64,000 bases of DNA, taken from contig CM066033.1 in the NCBI GenBank assembly GCA_033557465.1, positions 1,246,773,523 through 1,246,837,522 of the forward strand, in the 5' to 3' direction. Made by a program: the position numbers and the translations under genes. The notes under the pieces were generated by a model. The model was given only the letters and a program-made list of their open reading frames with translations, had not been told where the DNA came from and made no database searches. The DNA comes from Ichthyophis bannanicus (Eukaryota > Chordata > Amphibia > Gymnophiona > Ichthyophiidae). Each line of letters starts with the position of its first letter. Positions within the stretch are counted from its first letter, which is position 1. Of this stretch, positions 40,318-52,114 are shown piece by piece.

Positions 40318-40893
40318 TCCATCATGCCACTAAATTCGATCATATTAGCCCCCCTCTTCATCAAGTCTCACTGTAGCTTATTAGTTATCGGATACAGTTC
40401 AAGATCCTAACCCTCGCTCACCGGACCCTTCACTCTGGAATTCCTGTTATCTATCATCCCTCCTTGTACCACACACTCCTCCCCGGGTGTTGCACTCTAT
40501 ACACTGTAATCACTTATACCTTTCACTCTCTCACAAACCTACCTGGAATCGACACGTCATGCTGCCTTTTATTTCTTGAGTCCACATCTCTGGAACTCTC
40601 TTCTCCCAGACATCTGTCTTGAGATCTCATATCCCAGATTTAAGGCTGTACTTAAAACGCATCTTTTAAAATTAGCTTTTGACCTTCCTCTATAGGGACT
40701 GTGGGCTGCTGCAGCTCTTCAATTGACTCTTATTGGATACTACTTTGCTTTTTCTTTCTTTTCTTTTACTTTTCTTTTTCTATCATTAAATGGAGTTCTA
40801 TTCTGTCTATTTTATTTTATTTTTTATTTTTATGCTTTGTAAACTGCTCTGTTGCCTCGAAGGGCGGTATATAAAGTTTTAAATAAACCTTAA
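40318..40893 (+). mobile_element. L2-like LINE, 3' fragment
   Basis: The end of an RT C-terminal region is readable (YRIQFKILTLAHRTL, HLWNSLLPDICLEI, KTHLLKLAFDLPL), followed by the tail tttgtaaactgctctgttgc, gggcggtatataaag and taaataaacctta. Confidence 0.7.
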
Positions 40894-41694
40894 ATCTTAC
40901 CACTGATAATGTCACTGGGAGCTTTGGGGTTTTTTTCTGTTTCCATCATCTACTGGCAGGAGAACACTACCCACTTGTTTGGACTGGTCTAGCATGACTC
41001 CAGAGAAGGACATGATCAGCTTCGTAAGAATTCACCTTCTAATTTGGAGCGTAGAGAATTGATTGCCATGTTAGTCCACTTAGGTAGAGAGGATAGCTGA
41101 TCAAATTCATATGGTCCAATAAAAAGATATCACTACATCTAGCTTATTGAGCCTTACTTTCACATAATTTAGAGGGAAGATTTCAAAACCATTTCTGTAG
41201 GTAAAGCGGTATTTTCCCTATAGAAATTGGATCTTTGAAAACTGCCCACTTTCTGTGCTCATAAAATTATGGGTGCAGTCAGTCAACATGTCATTTTACC
41301 CAATTTATTTGGAGATGTTCCCCTAGGTCGGTTAAGTTTAGAGGTGGCCACAGCATACATAATTTTTTCTGGAAAATATATCCGCAGTGAAAGCAGCTGT
41401 GAAATCCAGGGGCATTAATTGCAGCAAAGCTACCATGGTGGCTTTGCTTTGATTATTGATGCAAGTCTTGCAGATAAAAACAATTTGCAGAGTTTGAACT
41501 AATGCAAGCAGTTTATTTCTCCCTTGAAGAAGCAGTATCAGCAAAACATTTTACTTGACAGTTAAAACTTAATCATTAAGTTTCTTCTTTCTATTTTTAT
41601 GTCATTTTTGAGGGGATATTCCTGTTTAATATTTTTCAAACCATCCTTTAACCCTTTCCACTCAGATACATTTTCTGTTTCTCATGCCAGATCG
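40894..41694. other. No recognised feature
   Basis: AT-rich sequence without element termini or coding motifs that I recognise. It may be unique intron or very old repeat. Confidence 0.5.
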
Positions 41695-43615
41695 GAATAA
41701 ATTTTAACAAGAAACTGGTCAAATTACAACATAGAAACATGATGACAGAAAAAGACCACATGGCCTATCTAGTCTGTCCTTCCATATCAACAACTACAAC
41801 AGTCCACTTTTTACCTTTAGAGATCCTCTATGTTGGTCCCATGCTTTTTTGAATTCAGTTACTGTCCTCATCTCTACCACCTCCACTGGGAGACTATTCC
41901 ACGGATCCACTACTCTTTCTCTAAAGAAATATTTCCGCATATCACTCCTGAATCTGTCTCCCTTCACCCTCATCCCATGTCCCCTCGTAGCAGAACTTGC
42001 TTTCAATTGAAAGAGGCTCTCTCCCTGAACATTTATGCCATGGAGGTATTTAAACATCTCAATCATATGACCTCTATCCCGCCTTTCCTCTAAGGTGTAC
42101 ATATTAAGATCCTTAAGTCTGTCCTCATATGCTTTATAATGAAGCCCACTAATCATTTTAGTAGCCACCCTCTGCACCGACTCCATCCTGTTCACATCCT
42201 TTTGAAGGTGCGGTCTCCAGAATTGCACACTATACTCCAAATGAGGTCGCACCAAAGACTTATACAGAGGCATTATCACCTCTTTTTTCTGCTAGCCATT
42301 CCTCTCCCTATGCACCCAAGCATCCTTCTAGCTTTTTGCCGTCACCTGTTTAGCTACTTTAAGATCATCAGACACAACCATGCCTAGGTCCCGCTCTTCT
42401 TTAGTGGACAAAAGTACTTCACCTCCTATGCTGTATTGCTCCCTTGGATTTTTGCAGCCCAAATGCATGACCTTACATTTTTTAACATTAAATCCCAGCT
42501 GCCAAATTCTAGACCATTCTTCAAGCTTAGCTAAATCCCTCCTCATGTTATCTACACCTTCCTGGGTGTCTACTCTATTGCAGATTTTGGTATCATCTGC
42601 AAAGAGGCAAACCTTACCCGACAGCTCTTCCGCTATATCACTAACAAAGATGTTAAAAAGAATCGGACCAAGGACAGATCCCTGGGGCACACCACTGGTA
42701 ACATCCTTCTCCTCAGAGTGAGCTCCATTTACTTGTACTCTTTGTCGCCTCCCACCCAACCAATTTCTAACCCAAGCAGTAACTTTAGGGTCCCATCCCT
42801 AGGGTGCTCAGTTTGTTTATAAGTCGCCTGTGAGGAACAGTGTCAAAGGCTTTACTGAAATCTAAATACACCACATCTAGAGCTCTCCCTCGGTCCAACT
42901 GCCTGGTCACCCAGTCAAAGAAATCAATCAGATTTGTCTGACAAGACCTGCCTCTGGTGAATCCATGCTGCCTCGGATCCTGTAATCCGCTGGACTCCAG
43001 AAACCTCACTATTTTCTCTTTCAGCAGCGTTTCCAATAATTTACTAACCACCGAAGTTAAACTAACCGGCCTGTAGTTTTCAACCACATCCTTACTTCCA
43101 CTTTTGTGTAAAGGCACCACATGAGCCTCTCTCCAGTCCTTTGGCACCACTCCCGACTCCAACAAGGCATTGAAAAGGTCAGTCAGTGGAGTTGCTAGAA
43201 TTTCCCCAAGTTCCCTCAGTATTCTAGGGTGTATCCCATCCGGTCCCATCGCTTTGTCTACTTTAAGTTGAGCTAGTTTCTCACGAACACAGTCTTCTGA
43301 AAATTGTTCAAGCTGTCCCTCGCTTCTGTTCCTATTTGTGGGTGTTTTCTGAGGACCTGCTCCTGGTTCTTCATCTGTGAACACAGAACAAAAATATTTG
43401 TTAAGCAATTCCGCTTTATCCTTATCAGCTTCTACATATTCCCCCCCTGCACCCTTGAGTCTGACAATACCACTTTTGCCCTTCCTCTTCTCACTAATAT
43501 ATCTGAAAAATGTCTTATCCCCCCATTTTATTGCATTGGCTATTTCCTCCTCCTTTTTAATCTTTGCCTTCTTGACTACTTTGCTAGCTTCTCTAAGTTT
43601 TTCCAAATACAACCA
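41695..43615 (-). mobile_element. CR1-like LINE, 5'-truncated
   Basis: The minus strand carries the end of the linker, a full RT domain and the C-terminus, and ends at about 41700-41790 with tggcctatctagtctgtcc-type sequence and aacatagaaacatgatgaca, a 3' end common in tetrapod CR1-like LINEs. It is about 1.9 kb and relatively young. Confidence 0.85.
41794..43612 (-). pseudogene. CR1-like reverse transcriptase
   Basis: Three minus-strand frames are separated by small indels near 42785 and 42300. Motifs in order: KAMGPDGIHPRILREL (about 43250), NYRPVSLTSVVSKLLETLL, VVYLDFSKAFDTVPHRRL (about 42860), [31 protein letters not shown] with the catalytic pair (about 42600), LGFNVKKCKVMHLG and the C-terminal PLYKSLVRPHLEYSVQFW. 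It lacks the endonuclease through 5' truncation. It belongs to the same broad clade as the LINE at 9476-11575, whose RT is missing here. Confidence 0.87.
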
Positions 43616-45089
43616 CTATGACATACACATTCTACAGTAACCAGTCATGTTGCTTTTTGGTTAAGACGTACAAAACATAAACTAGAATGTTATTCATTGG
43701 TCCCACAGGGTGGGTCAGATGATTGGAATGGGAAAATTTGAAGGCCCACAGGGTGGGACAGCCAAATAGAAAGGGTTAATTGGTTACTCCTATCATAAGT
43801 CTGTCTTTTTTAAAATCAGAAACCCACTTCAAGCAAAGGTTTGCATACAGTATTTCTTGTTCTCCCACAGCATTTAGGTGCTGCATTTGATACCATAGCA
43901 GGCGCTCACTATGGAGAAGCGGCTTTTGAAAACAACTAAAAACTTGGGGCTGCATTTGTAGATTTGAGGAAACTTTGTAAGAGAAGGGGGATGGAGGGTT
44001 AGGTTGGGTTATTTTAGAGGAGATGAAGAAATTAAAATGACTTTGTATTTTATTGATTCTATATTATGTATTCTTTATTCTAATGACATCTTATGTTTTG
44101 TTTTATTGTATTTTATATAATGTTGGTGCACTGTGCTGTGTTTGTATTATTGTTTTGATGCCATGCACCACTCTGGTCCCTATGGGAGGAGAGTGGTATA
44201 TAAGTCAAAATAGAGAGCTAGATATTGTTATCACCTCTGTGAATTAGTGAGAATCACATTGGTGCATTCATATCTATTTAAAAATTCCCGTATGTGTGGT
44301 GATGCTTCCGCCCAGAGAGCTAACCACAGAATGGAGAAATACTCTGGGTCAACTGGAGGGCAGATGGAGATATTTGAAAGATCTTATTATTTCTGCTCAT
44401 TCTTGGATCCAGAATGCATCAGTTGTGTTATGAGCCATGTATGAGAAGCACCATGCTGTGCTGAACCCCATGCAGTCATCAAAATGATGCACGCAAAGCC
44501 TAAAAATAACATGAACAACTGGATAGCAAAAAGTTGTGCATAGAATGTGGATGCTGTGTTCTCAGCATTTATGCTGCATCACTTGACAGACCATTGCCAA
44601 AAGACATGGAATAAATAAGCATGTTTACATTATTAGCATTAAAAGGTTACTAAGAGGTTTATAATACCAGCCTAATTTTAGTTTTATTGCTTAACAGAGA
44701 GTTAACATTTTGGGGATTTCTAGTTTACTTCTATTCATGGTATTATTTAGCTGTTTCCCTTCTTGTCCTGCCACCTAGAAGATGACTTGCTACTAGCTTT
44801 TTAGTTATCAGGTTCTAAGAATCTCCCATCTCATTAAATGCCTAATATCTAATCTAATCTTACACTATATCTCGACTTCTTGCTCCTGTAGGTTTGCTCA
44901 GAGTGGTTTACAATATGTTAAAAAACAATTCAAAAATACAATAATATTGCATTGTGAACCCCTTCACAGCTTAAATGGCATATATTTAGGATGAAGGAAT
45001 GAGTAGGTTGAGAGGTTAGGTAGAAACGTTTTAGCAGCACCAATCCTCTAACTCTTCCTTTGAGGCTTTCACACTGTTAGTTGTGAAGC
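43616..45089. other. Intronic sequence with faint LINE tail remnants
   Basis: About 44100-44215 resembles a plus-strand L2-like tail (ccatgcaccactctggtccc, gtggtatataag), and about 44865-44950 a minus-strand one. No gene is supported. A splice-like site near 43870 was considered and rejected. Confidence 0.4.
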
Positions 45090-46230
45090 AAATACTTGGC
45101 TAGAAAATAATAACCTCAGCATCAACCTAAAATAAATAACCTCAGCATCAACCTAAAAAAAACTGAAGCAATGTTCGTATCAAGAAAACCAGACACTACT
45201 CTCCCTGAAACTATAACAATTAACAACACAATAATCCCAGTTAAAAAAGTAGTAAAATACCTAGGCATCATAATAGATCACACACTTAGTATGCTCCCTC
45301 ACATAAAACAAACAGTGAAAACCATATTCTATAAACTTAGGACCATTCAACACTTACGACCACTACTAGACACACATGACTTCAGATCTGTTATCAGCAC
45401 ACTCATCACTCCACACTTCGACTATTGTAATAGTCTACTTATCGGCCTCCCTCTCACAAATACCAATATACTCCAACGAGCTCAAAACATCTGTGCTCGA
45501 GTAACAGCAAAAGCTCGCCTCACTGACCACATAACTCCCATCCTCGCCGAACTACACTGGCTTCCCACAAATAGTAGAATATCGTACAAAATACTCTTAA
45601 CCACATTTAAACTTATCAACGGCATCTCACCCTCACATCTAGCCACTCTGATACATGCTCCAAAAGAACTTAGAACCCGCAGGCAAAACGCAACCCACTC
45701 TCTAGACATAAAAAAATCCATCCGAAAAACAAAAAAAACCACAAGCTCAAGAGCCTTCTCATATGCAGCCCCCACCCTGTGGAATAAACTTCCGCTAAGC
45801 CTCCGCAAAATAAAAGATCTCCATATATTCCGGAAAGAACTAAAAACATATCTGTTTATAGAACACTTTATAAATCTTAATGAATCCCCTCCATCCCGCA
45901 CACTACACCTCCATAACAATCCTCCTTAACCACAGATCAAATAGCCTCAAACCTCAATACACTTAAGAAAAAAAGCAACTCTTACAAACTACGATTAATA
46001 ATGAAGGATTAATGTAAATAGTTGCAGCATTACTAGCCAATGTTAATTGTATATAGTTATGAAAAAACACTGTTCCATGTTATTGTTCATGAAAAGTTAA
46101 TTGTACATAGTTATGAAAAACGCTGTTCCATGTAAAACCATGTTCATTATATGTTAAGTGTAAACCGCCTTTGATCTCTGGAAAAAGCGGTATAAAAGAA
46201 AAGCATAAATAAATAAAATAAATAAATAGT
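45090..46230 (+). mobile_element. L2-like LINE, 3' fragment
   Basis: An open frame at 45171-45929 encodes the RT C-terminal third: KKVVKYLGIIIDHTLSMLPH, TPHFDYCNSLLIGLP, PILAELHWLPTNSRISYKIL and RAFSYAAPTLWNKLPLSLR. The 3' UTR ends gtaaaccgcctttgatctct, gcggtataaaag and an AATAAAT run at 46200-46228. A 5'-truncated insertion. Confidence 0.85.
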
Positions 46231-46558
46231 TGTTGCTCCATAACCACTGAGATTCTGCCAGAAAGAGAAACTGGGCACAGCTATATCCCCCCCCCCCCTA
46301 GTCTTGATCTCATCGGGGATTGATAGGATAAAACATTGCCTGCATTGCCAGTACTGACCCGACTCAGACTCCCTTCACTTTTCTGGGTTCTTCCTGCTGT
46401 TTGTGGCAGCTCTGCAACCACAACCACCACTGGGAAGAGAAGCTGGTTGTAATCATGTCTCCTAACTCCACCGTTGTCAGGGGGCCAATGGAATAAAGTA
46501 TTTCCCATAACCTTTAGCAGATCATCCCAAAGGGGAATGCCTTTTGGACAACCACTGA
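46231..46558. other. No recognised feature
   Basis: It contains a poly(C) run at about 46287-46299. Nothing else is recognised before the LTR. Confidence 0.5.
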
Positions 46559-47227
46559 TGTAGCAGCAAAGCGCAGACAAACCAATGATACCAGGAGTCT
46601 GTTCAGAAGGTCCAAATCATTTATTTGTGCACAAGTCTCAAGCAAGGCAATTTCAAAATGGCTGAGCAAAGTTTTCAAGCATTACAACAACTTTTATAGA
46701 CTTCTGTTCCATTCTAGGTATAGAAAAACATTTCATTGGTCCCGGTACGCTCCCGTACCTCCCGTAGCCCTTCTATTGGTCCCGGTACTGATAAGTTTCT
46801 CCAATTATGTTCCTTCTGTGGGCTTCTGTAGGCATGACACCTGCCTGCCCCCCTTCTAGTTCCAATTACAATGGTCAGTTCATCAACTTGTTACTTTCAC
46901 ACTTTCAAGGCTATGGGACCATTTGTGCGTGCAGAAGAGCAAGGTTCTGTAACTCATCTGTCAGCACTCCTCAATATTTCTCTGCAAATGTACTCTTTCT
47001 TATCAGTAACTTTAAAACACATCTTTTCTGTATTTTTCCATTTCTTAATTCTGCAATTCTGCTTATCTAAGCTAATTCAATATTTCTACTGAGTTCTTTC
47101 TTACAATAGCAGCATGTTGGGGGATGTGCAATCCTATATGCCTCTCCACAGGCCTCATTTGCAGGTCAAGCTAGCCATGCTGGCCTGCCTATGTCAGACA
47201 CCGTGGGTCACAGGCCTGCACCTGCCA
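46559..47227 (-). mobile_element. Solo long terminal repeat (old retrovirus-like or LTR element)
   Basis: The segment begins TG and ends CA, and the 6-mer CACTGA flanks it at 46553-46558 and 47228-47233. On the minus strand it has a TATA-type box (tctataaaag, about 46692) followed about 70 bp on by AATAAA (about 46620), then a short U5-like end. No internal gag, pol or env sequence is nearby, so it is a recombination remnant. Family unknown. Confidence 0.72.
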
Positions 47228-48057
47228 CACTGAGAGAGACCACATTAAAGATTATAAGTGTGTGTACACATGATTCAGCACTAATTGGGCTTGGTCCTGT
47301 TTTTGTTGATAAAATCATGGAACTTTTAGCCAGTATGCTTATCCTGTTTTATTTAGATCAGTTGCAATAATTGTTAATAGATTATGTTACTTTGTAGAGT
47401 AGGTTGATTCTGGAAATCCTCCCATTATATCCCTCTATATATCATTTCCTCTTTTTGCATTAAAAAAAAAATAAAGTAGCTGACTTGATTGGAGTCCATT
47501 CCTGATTTGGAAAATGTGTGTTTGAGTAAGAAAATCAAGAGGTTCCTGGATAGAGCCTTGTAGGTTAAGATGTAGGGGTGTGTGTGTGTGTGTGCAGGGG
47601 GGAGACTATCCTAGCTGATATTAATAATGTGGTATGCATATACTAGCCAGAAAGAAAAGTGCTGATCTTAGTCCACTCATAATATTGTAAATAGCACACA
47701 CTGTAAATAGCTCACCAAGAATCAACAACCATATACACACACACGCACTCAATGCTCACTGCATGCACACACTAGACACAGTAATTGGTTAATTGTTTGC
47801 CGTGTAGACCGCCTTGATTGTAGGAAAAGGCGGTATAGAAATCTGTTTAAATAAATAAATAAGTAAAATTATTAGGGGCATGTTTAGTAATGGTTAATGC
47901 GCATTAATGAAGTTAATACACATTCAAACCTTGCAACCAACGAGGATTATTGTAATAATTGCTCCGTCATCAGGCTGTAGATTCATTAGTTATTTGGAGA
48001 TGGCAGTCTTTTGGTAAGAGTAGAATGAGTGTTATTTGTTTATTGCCCACAAGGATT
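47228..48057. other. Intronic sequence with TG repeat and a LINE tail
   Basis: A (TG)n run lies at about 47578-47593. About 47765-47870 is a plus-strand L2-like tail (gtgtagaccgccttgattgt, aggcggtatagaaatc, AAATAAATA). Confidence 0.55.
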
Positions 48058-48129
48058 AGATATTTATTTAGCTGGATTTCTATACTGCCTTTCGCCGGGT
48101 CAAAGTGGTTTACATAGTGGTTTGCATTA

Positions 48130-48342
48130 CGATTCTAATGTGCATTATAAACTGTAAATAGTTTTACAACCACCATTATTGATTTGTATAGAGTTACCCT
48201 TGTTTCAGTCCCAAGTTGCAATCCCTGTTTCAATGTAAGAAAAAGATCCTCTGTTCTGATGCAAAATCTTTGTTATTTGTAAACCGCACTGATACCAAAT
48301 AGCGCGGTATATAAGAATTGTAAATAAATAAATAAATAGAAC
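48130..48342 (+). repeat. L2-like LINE 3' end, plus-strand insertion
   Basis: It ends gtaaaccgcactgataccaa, agcgcggtatataag and an AAATA run, in the orientation opposite to the LINE it interrupts. Confidence 0.75.
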
Positions 48343-49048
48343 ATTGGTGCCATGTCTTTGGGCTGAGGTGTTCAGTAAGTAGGTGAGTTTTTAGATGTCT
48401 TCTGAAGGTCTTGATGTCTGTGATGCTTCTCAGGGTGTTCGGTAGGATGTTCCATATGGATGGATCGCTAAGTTCGAATGCACAACCGCAGTCTTGCTGG
48501 TTATATTTGGTTCTTGCATGTGGGATGGTAAGGGAGGTCTGAGAGGCAGTTTGTCTTGGTCTGTTATTCTGTGGGATTTGAAATAAGGTGCAGAGGTGCA
48601 TTGTTGGGTCACAGTGTAAGGATTTATGAGTGAGGAGGATTATTTATATTTTATGCAGCTGGGTAGTGGTAATCAGTGGAGCTGTTTTAGGATGAGTGTG
48701 ATATGATCATGCCTTGCAGCACCTTGAATGATGCATGCCATTGTGTGCAGTGCGGTCCGTATAGGGAGCGGTGTGGCTTGTGGGAGGCCATGATATATTG
48801 CATTACAGTGATGGTGATGAGGCAGGACCATTGCTTGGAGTGCAGAATGGAAGTCTGGTGGTTCGAGGAGCATCCAGAGGTGTTGGAAGGTTCTTATTTT
48901 GAGGTATATTGTTCTGGCAACATTACTTATGTGTTCTTTGAAGCTCAGGGTCCAATCCAGGGTTCCCCCGCGTTATTTTACTTCCGTGTTGACCTTTGTT
49001 TGGATGTTGCCGAGTGTCAGGATGTCTGGCGAGGAGAATGTATTGTCT

Positions 49049-49165
49049 CTTTATTTATTTATTTATTTATTTATTTATCTATTTTCTTCTATACCGCCCC
49101 TTCCAGCGATCAAGGGCGGTTTACATGAAACATCTTAACAGTTGTACACAGTTGTATACATTTAC
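49049..49165 (-). repeat. LINE 3' tail, short insertion
   Basis: A TTTA run at 49051-49083 followed by ctataccgccccttccagcg and gggcggtttacatg is a minus-strand tail. It splits the RT reading of the host LINE. Confidence 0.75.
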
Positions 49166-49393
49166 ATTGTTATGATAAGAGCCTCAGTTTTCTTGTAGTT
49201 CACTTCCAGGTTGTTTTCTTGCAGCCATGTTGAAACTCTGTGAAGCATTGTTGATGGGTGGAGTAGGAAGGTTGTTTTATGTAGATAGTGCCGTAGATGT
49301 CGTCAGCGTATATGTGAAAATTGAGGTCATGTCGCTTGATGATAGAACAGGGTGGCTGCAGATAGATATTGAATAGGGTTGTGGATAGGACAG

Positions 49394-49860
49394 TTCTCCA
49401 GGACCAAGCAGGAAGTCAATCCTCACATATGGGTGGCGTCGGCACCGACGGAGCCCCCATGCGGAGAAGTAGGAGTGGAGGAGTAGCCTAGTGATTGGGG
49501 CAAGGTACTTCAGGCCGGAAGGTCGGGGGTTCAAATCCCACTAGAGGACAGCAACCTTGGGCCGGAAGGACTGGGGTTTCTAGTCCCACAGGTGCTCCTT
49601 GTGGTCTTGGGCAAGCCACTTAACCCTCCATAGCCCATGTTCCCTGTAAAATAGTTATCTCCAAGTTATAGTGCCCTGTTCAATGTAATTTCAGTTTGTT
49701 CAATGTAAACCGCACTGATGCAGAATAGCGCGGTATATAAGAGAATGTAAATAAATAAATAAATGCGGAGCATTTCCCCAGCTTTCAAAGAAAGCTTTTG
49801 GGAATGCAGGCACGCATGCGCGGTCCCCTTCCCGCCCAAAGGTGCCATCTTGCTCAGTCT
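49394..49860 (+). repeat. Left inverted terminal repeat of DIRS F, split by a SINE
   Basis: 49394-49466 and 49771-49860 together match the reverse complement of 55349-55521: shared words include gagcccccatgcggagcatt, gctttcaaagaaagcttttg and gcaggcacgcatgcgcggtc. The SINE sits between them. Confidence 0.85.
49467..49762 (+). mobile_element. tRNA-derived CORE-type SINE, 296 bp
   Basis: The 8-bp duplication ATGCGGAG flanks it (49459-49466, 49763-49770). It has an A box (gtagcctagtgattgg), a B box (gggttcaaatccc), the CORE-like gtcttgggcaagccacttaa and the L2-like tail gtaaaccgcactgatgcaga, gcgcggtatataag, then AAATAAATA. It is nearly identical to 1695-1974. Its insertion postdates DIRS F. Confidence 0.92.
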
Positions 49861-50101
49861 CCTTTTTTCCGCGGAGCTCTTCGGACGCCTGTCCTTGTCA
49901 CCCGTGGAAAAGTTGATCTTCTGCGTTGGGTCGAGTATTTTTCTTCAGTTCGACGTCGGTTCTTTTCCTGCCTGGACTCGGTACACTGGTGCCGAGCCCG
50001 GATCTCTGTTTTCATTTTTGTCCTTAGAGACTGCCTTCGCGCCTTTTTTCTTTTCCCCGGCAGCCCAATTTTTTGATCTTGCAGGGGCCCTTTTTCCCCC
50101 T

Positions 50102-52106
50102 ATGGCTGCCAGTGGCTTTAAGAAGTGTGATCGGTGTAAGAAACTGATGTCTCTCACCGACACACACGATTGTTGCCTCCGGTGCCTGGGGCCAGACCAT
50201 GATTCTACGGTCTGTAGCCCCTGTGGCAAAATCTCGTCCAAGGCATTGTGGAGCCGTCAGCATCAGCGTGAGAGGATCTTCTCTGAGTCTGCCTCTGGAC
50301 GGGTCCGGACTTCGTCAGAGGCCTCAATGTCTCGGGAGTCTGACCCCGAGCATCGTCGGGGCTCCTCTGAAAGGGAGTCCCCCTCGAGGGAGCACCGAAG
50401 GAAGAAGAAACCCACGAGGGCGGCGTCAGTGGATGCTCTTGGCTCTAGGGCCAGGTCGCATAGCCCCGATCACTGTCCCGGGTCTTCGGAGTTGGAGAGG
50501 CCTGCAAAGCATCCTCGTGTGGAGTCGGAGGCCCTGAGTCACGTGAGTACCATTGTCCTTGTGGACTCTCCTCCGGGGGAGCCGACGTCGGGCCCGACGC
50601 CGTCGGGGCCCAAGTCTGAGGCTGCTGGGTCTCCTGAGCTCGGACTCAGGTTGATGGCTTTGGAGAGCAGATTGTCTGCCTTCATGTAACAGCAGCGGGT
50701 GCTGATCGCCGGTCTCACCGGCGCATCTGCCCCGACCACCGAGACATCGATGTCCAAGTCGACCCCGGATGCCGAGCTGATCCTTGAGACCATGAGAACT
50801 CGAGTCTATCCTCGGCTGCGGTCACCCTCGGCCTCCCGTTCGGGACCGATGTTGTCGACGCCGATTCCCTCAGCGTCAGGGCGGATGGCGTCGGTGCCCG
50901 CCCACTCGGAGCTGCTCGATTCCTCCTCGGAGGAATAGGCGTGGGAGATGGAGGAGGAGGAGTCCCCTGACACCTTCCGGACTCTGTGCGTCCCTTCAGA
51001 CTCACCGGGATCCGAACCTCGGACAAGGTCCCCCCCGAAGGATACTAGGTTCTCGGATTTCGTGCGGGACATGGCCAAGTCACTGGCATTCCCGGCAGAT
51101 CCAGAGGAGGAGCCTTGAGCCGAGGAGCTCGAGGCTCTGCAGTATGACTCTCCTCCCAAGGAGGCCTTTACTGTCCCGGTTCCTCCGATGCTGGAGTGGT
51201 TGCTCTTCTGCATGTGGGAAGCGCCGGCATCGATGCCGGTTCTAAGCAAGCGGGCCGATTCCATCTATCGAGTCCGCAAGAGCCCCGGGTTCCAAAAGGC
51301 ACAGCTACCGCACCATTCAATGGTTGTGGAATCGGCCATGCATCGACTGAAGAGTCAGAAGATGCACTTCTCGGTACCCCCCCCCCCCGGAAGGGAGGCC
51401 CGGAACCTGGCTGCCCTCGGTAGAAAGTGCTTCCAGGGCTCTATGCTTGCTTGCCATGTCCAGACCTACCAGCTGTACATGGGCATGTACCTTCGGGACC
51501 TGGCAAAGGAGATTGCCGGGTTCTCTGCTGGTTTGTCCAAGGAACCTTTGCAGAGTTTCAAGGCCTTGTCTTCTGGTATTCGGGAGTGCTCGAAGTTTAT
51601 ATCTCGAGTAGCCTACGATGGATTTGAGGCTTTGGCCCGGGTAGCAGGGGTCGGCATTGGTGCATGCCGCCAGGCCTGGCTACAATCCTCGGACCTCGAG
51701 CCATTTGTTTATTTATTTATTTAGAAGGATTTAGTATACCGCCTTATCGTTAAATCAAGGTGGTGTGGAGCCATGGGTTCAGGACAAGTTGGTCGATGTC
51801 CCTTGCCGAGGCGAAAACCTCTTTGGCAAGCCCATGGCAGAAAAGGCTGCAGAACTCGAGACCGAGACTCTTACCCGGACGAGGCTGTCCAGAAAAACCT
51901 CTGCCCCTTCTCAGAAGAAGAAGAGCTCGGGGAAAAAGACCATTTACCCGAGGAAGACCACTGCCTATAAAACCTACCTTCATTACCAGGCCTCTGTAGC
52001 TCCCCAACAGGGACAGCAGGCCAAGGGGCAGGGTCATGGGCCCCATAGGCAGAAGGCCTCCAAGCCTCCTACTCCGGCTCCTGCTCAGCAGGGAGGGGGT
52101 TTTTGA
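50102..52106 (+). pseudogene. Gag-like ORF of DIRS F
   Basis: It starts at the ATG at 50102: FKKCDRCKKLMSLTDTHDCC then LRCLGPDH. The first frame runs to 50689 through a Ser/Arg/Glu-rich stretch. A second frame carries SDFVRDMAKSLAFPADP, with stops at 50936 and 51116, and is then open from 51188 with SIYRVRKSPGFQKAQLPHHS and LAALGRKCFQGSMLACHVQ to the 63-bp insertion at 51705-51767. After it, 51768-52106 gives EPWVQDKLVDVPCRGENLFG and a Lys/Gln/Pro-rich tail. Block order matches A, B and E. Confidence 0.82.
51705..51767 (-). repeat. 63-bp LINE/SINE tail insertion with 7-bp duplication
   Basis: The 7-mer GAGCCAT flanks it at 51698-51704 and 51768-51774. On the minus strand it reads cttgatttaacgataaggcg, gtatactaaatcc and an AAATA run, so only the last ~60 bases of a LINE or SINE were inserted. 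Removing it restores the Gag frame. Confidence 0.88.
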
Positions 52107-52114
52107 CTATGCCA

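Larger units (their letters stand above)
48058..49393 (-). mobile_element. L2-like LINE, 3' part (continues at 55522-58330)
   Basis: The minus strand carries, from 49393 down, the RT block VLSTTLFNIYLQP with FHIYADDIYGTIY (catalytic pair, about 49305), then the C-terminal part (48873-48673, 48601-48343) and a tail at about 48060-48120. It is interrupted by tail fragments at 48130-48342 and 49049-49165. The missing 5' part lies beyond DIRS F. Confidence 0.82.

Noticed and set aside
43860..43945. Possible second host exon after ttctcccacag
   Set aside because: The 22-codon reading ends at a stop and has no match to the expected next part of myosin VI; no 5' splice site fits.
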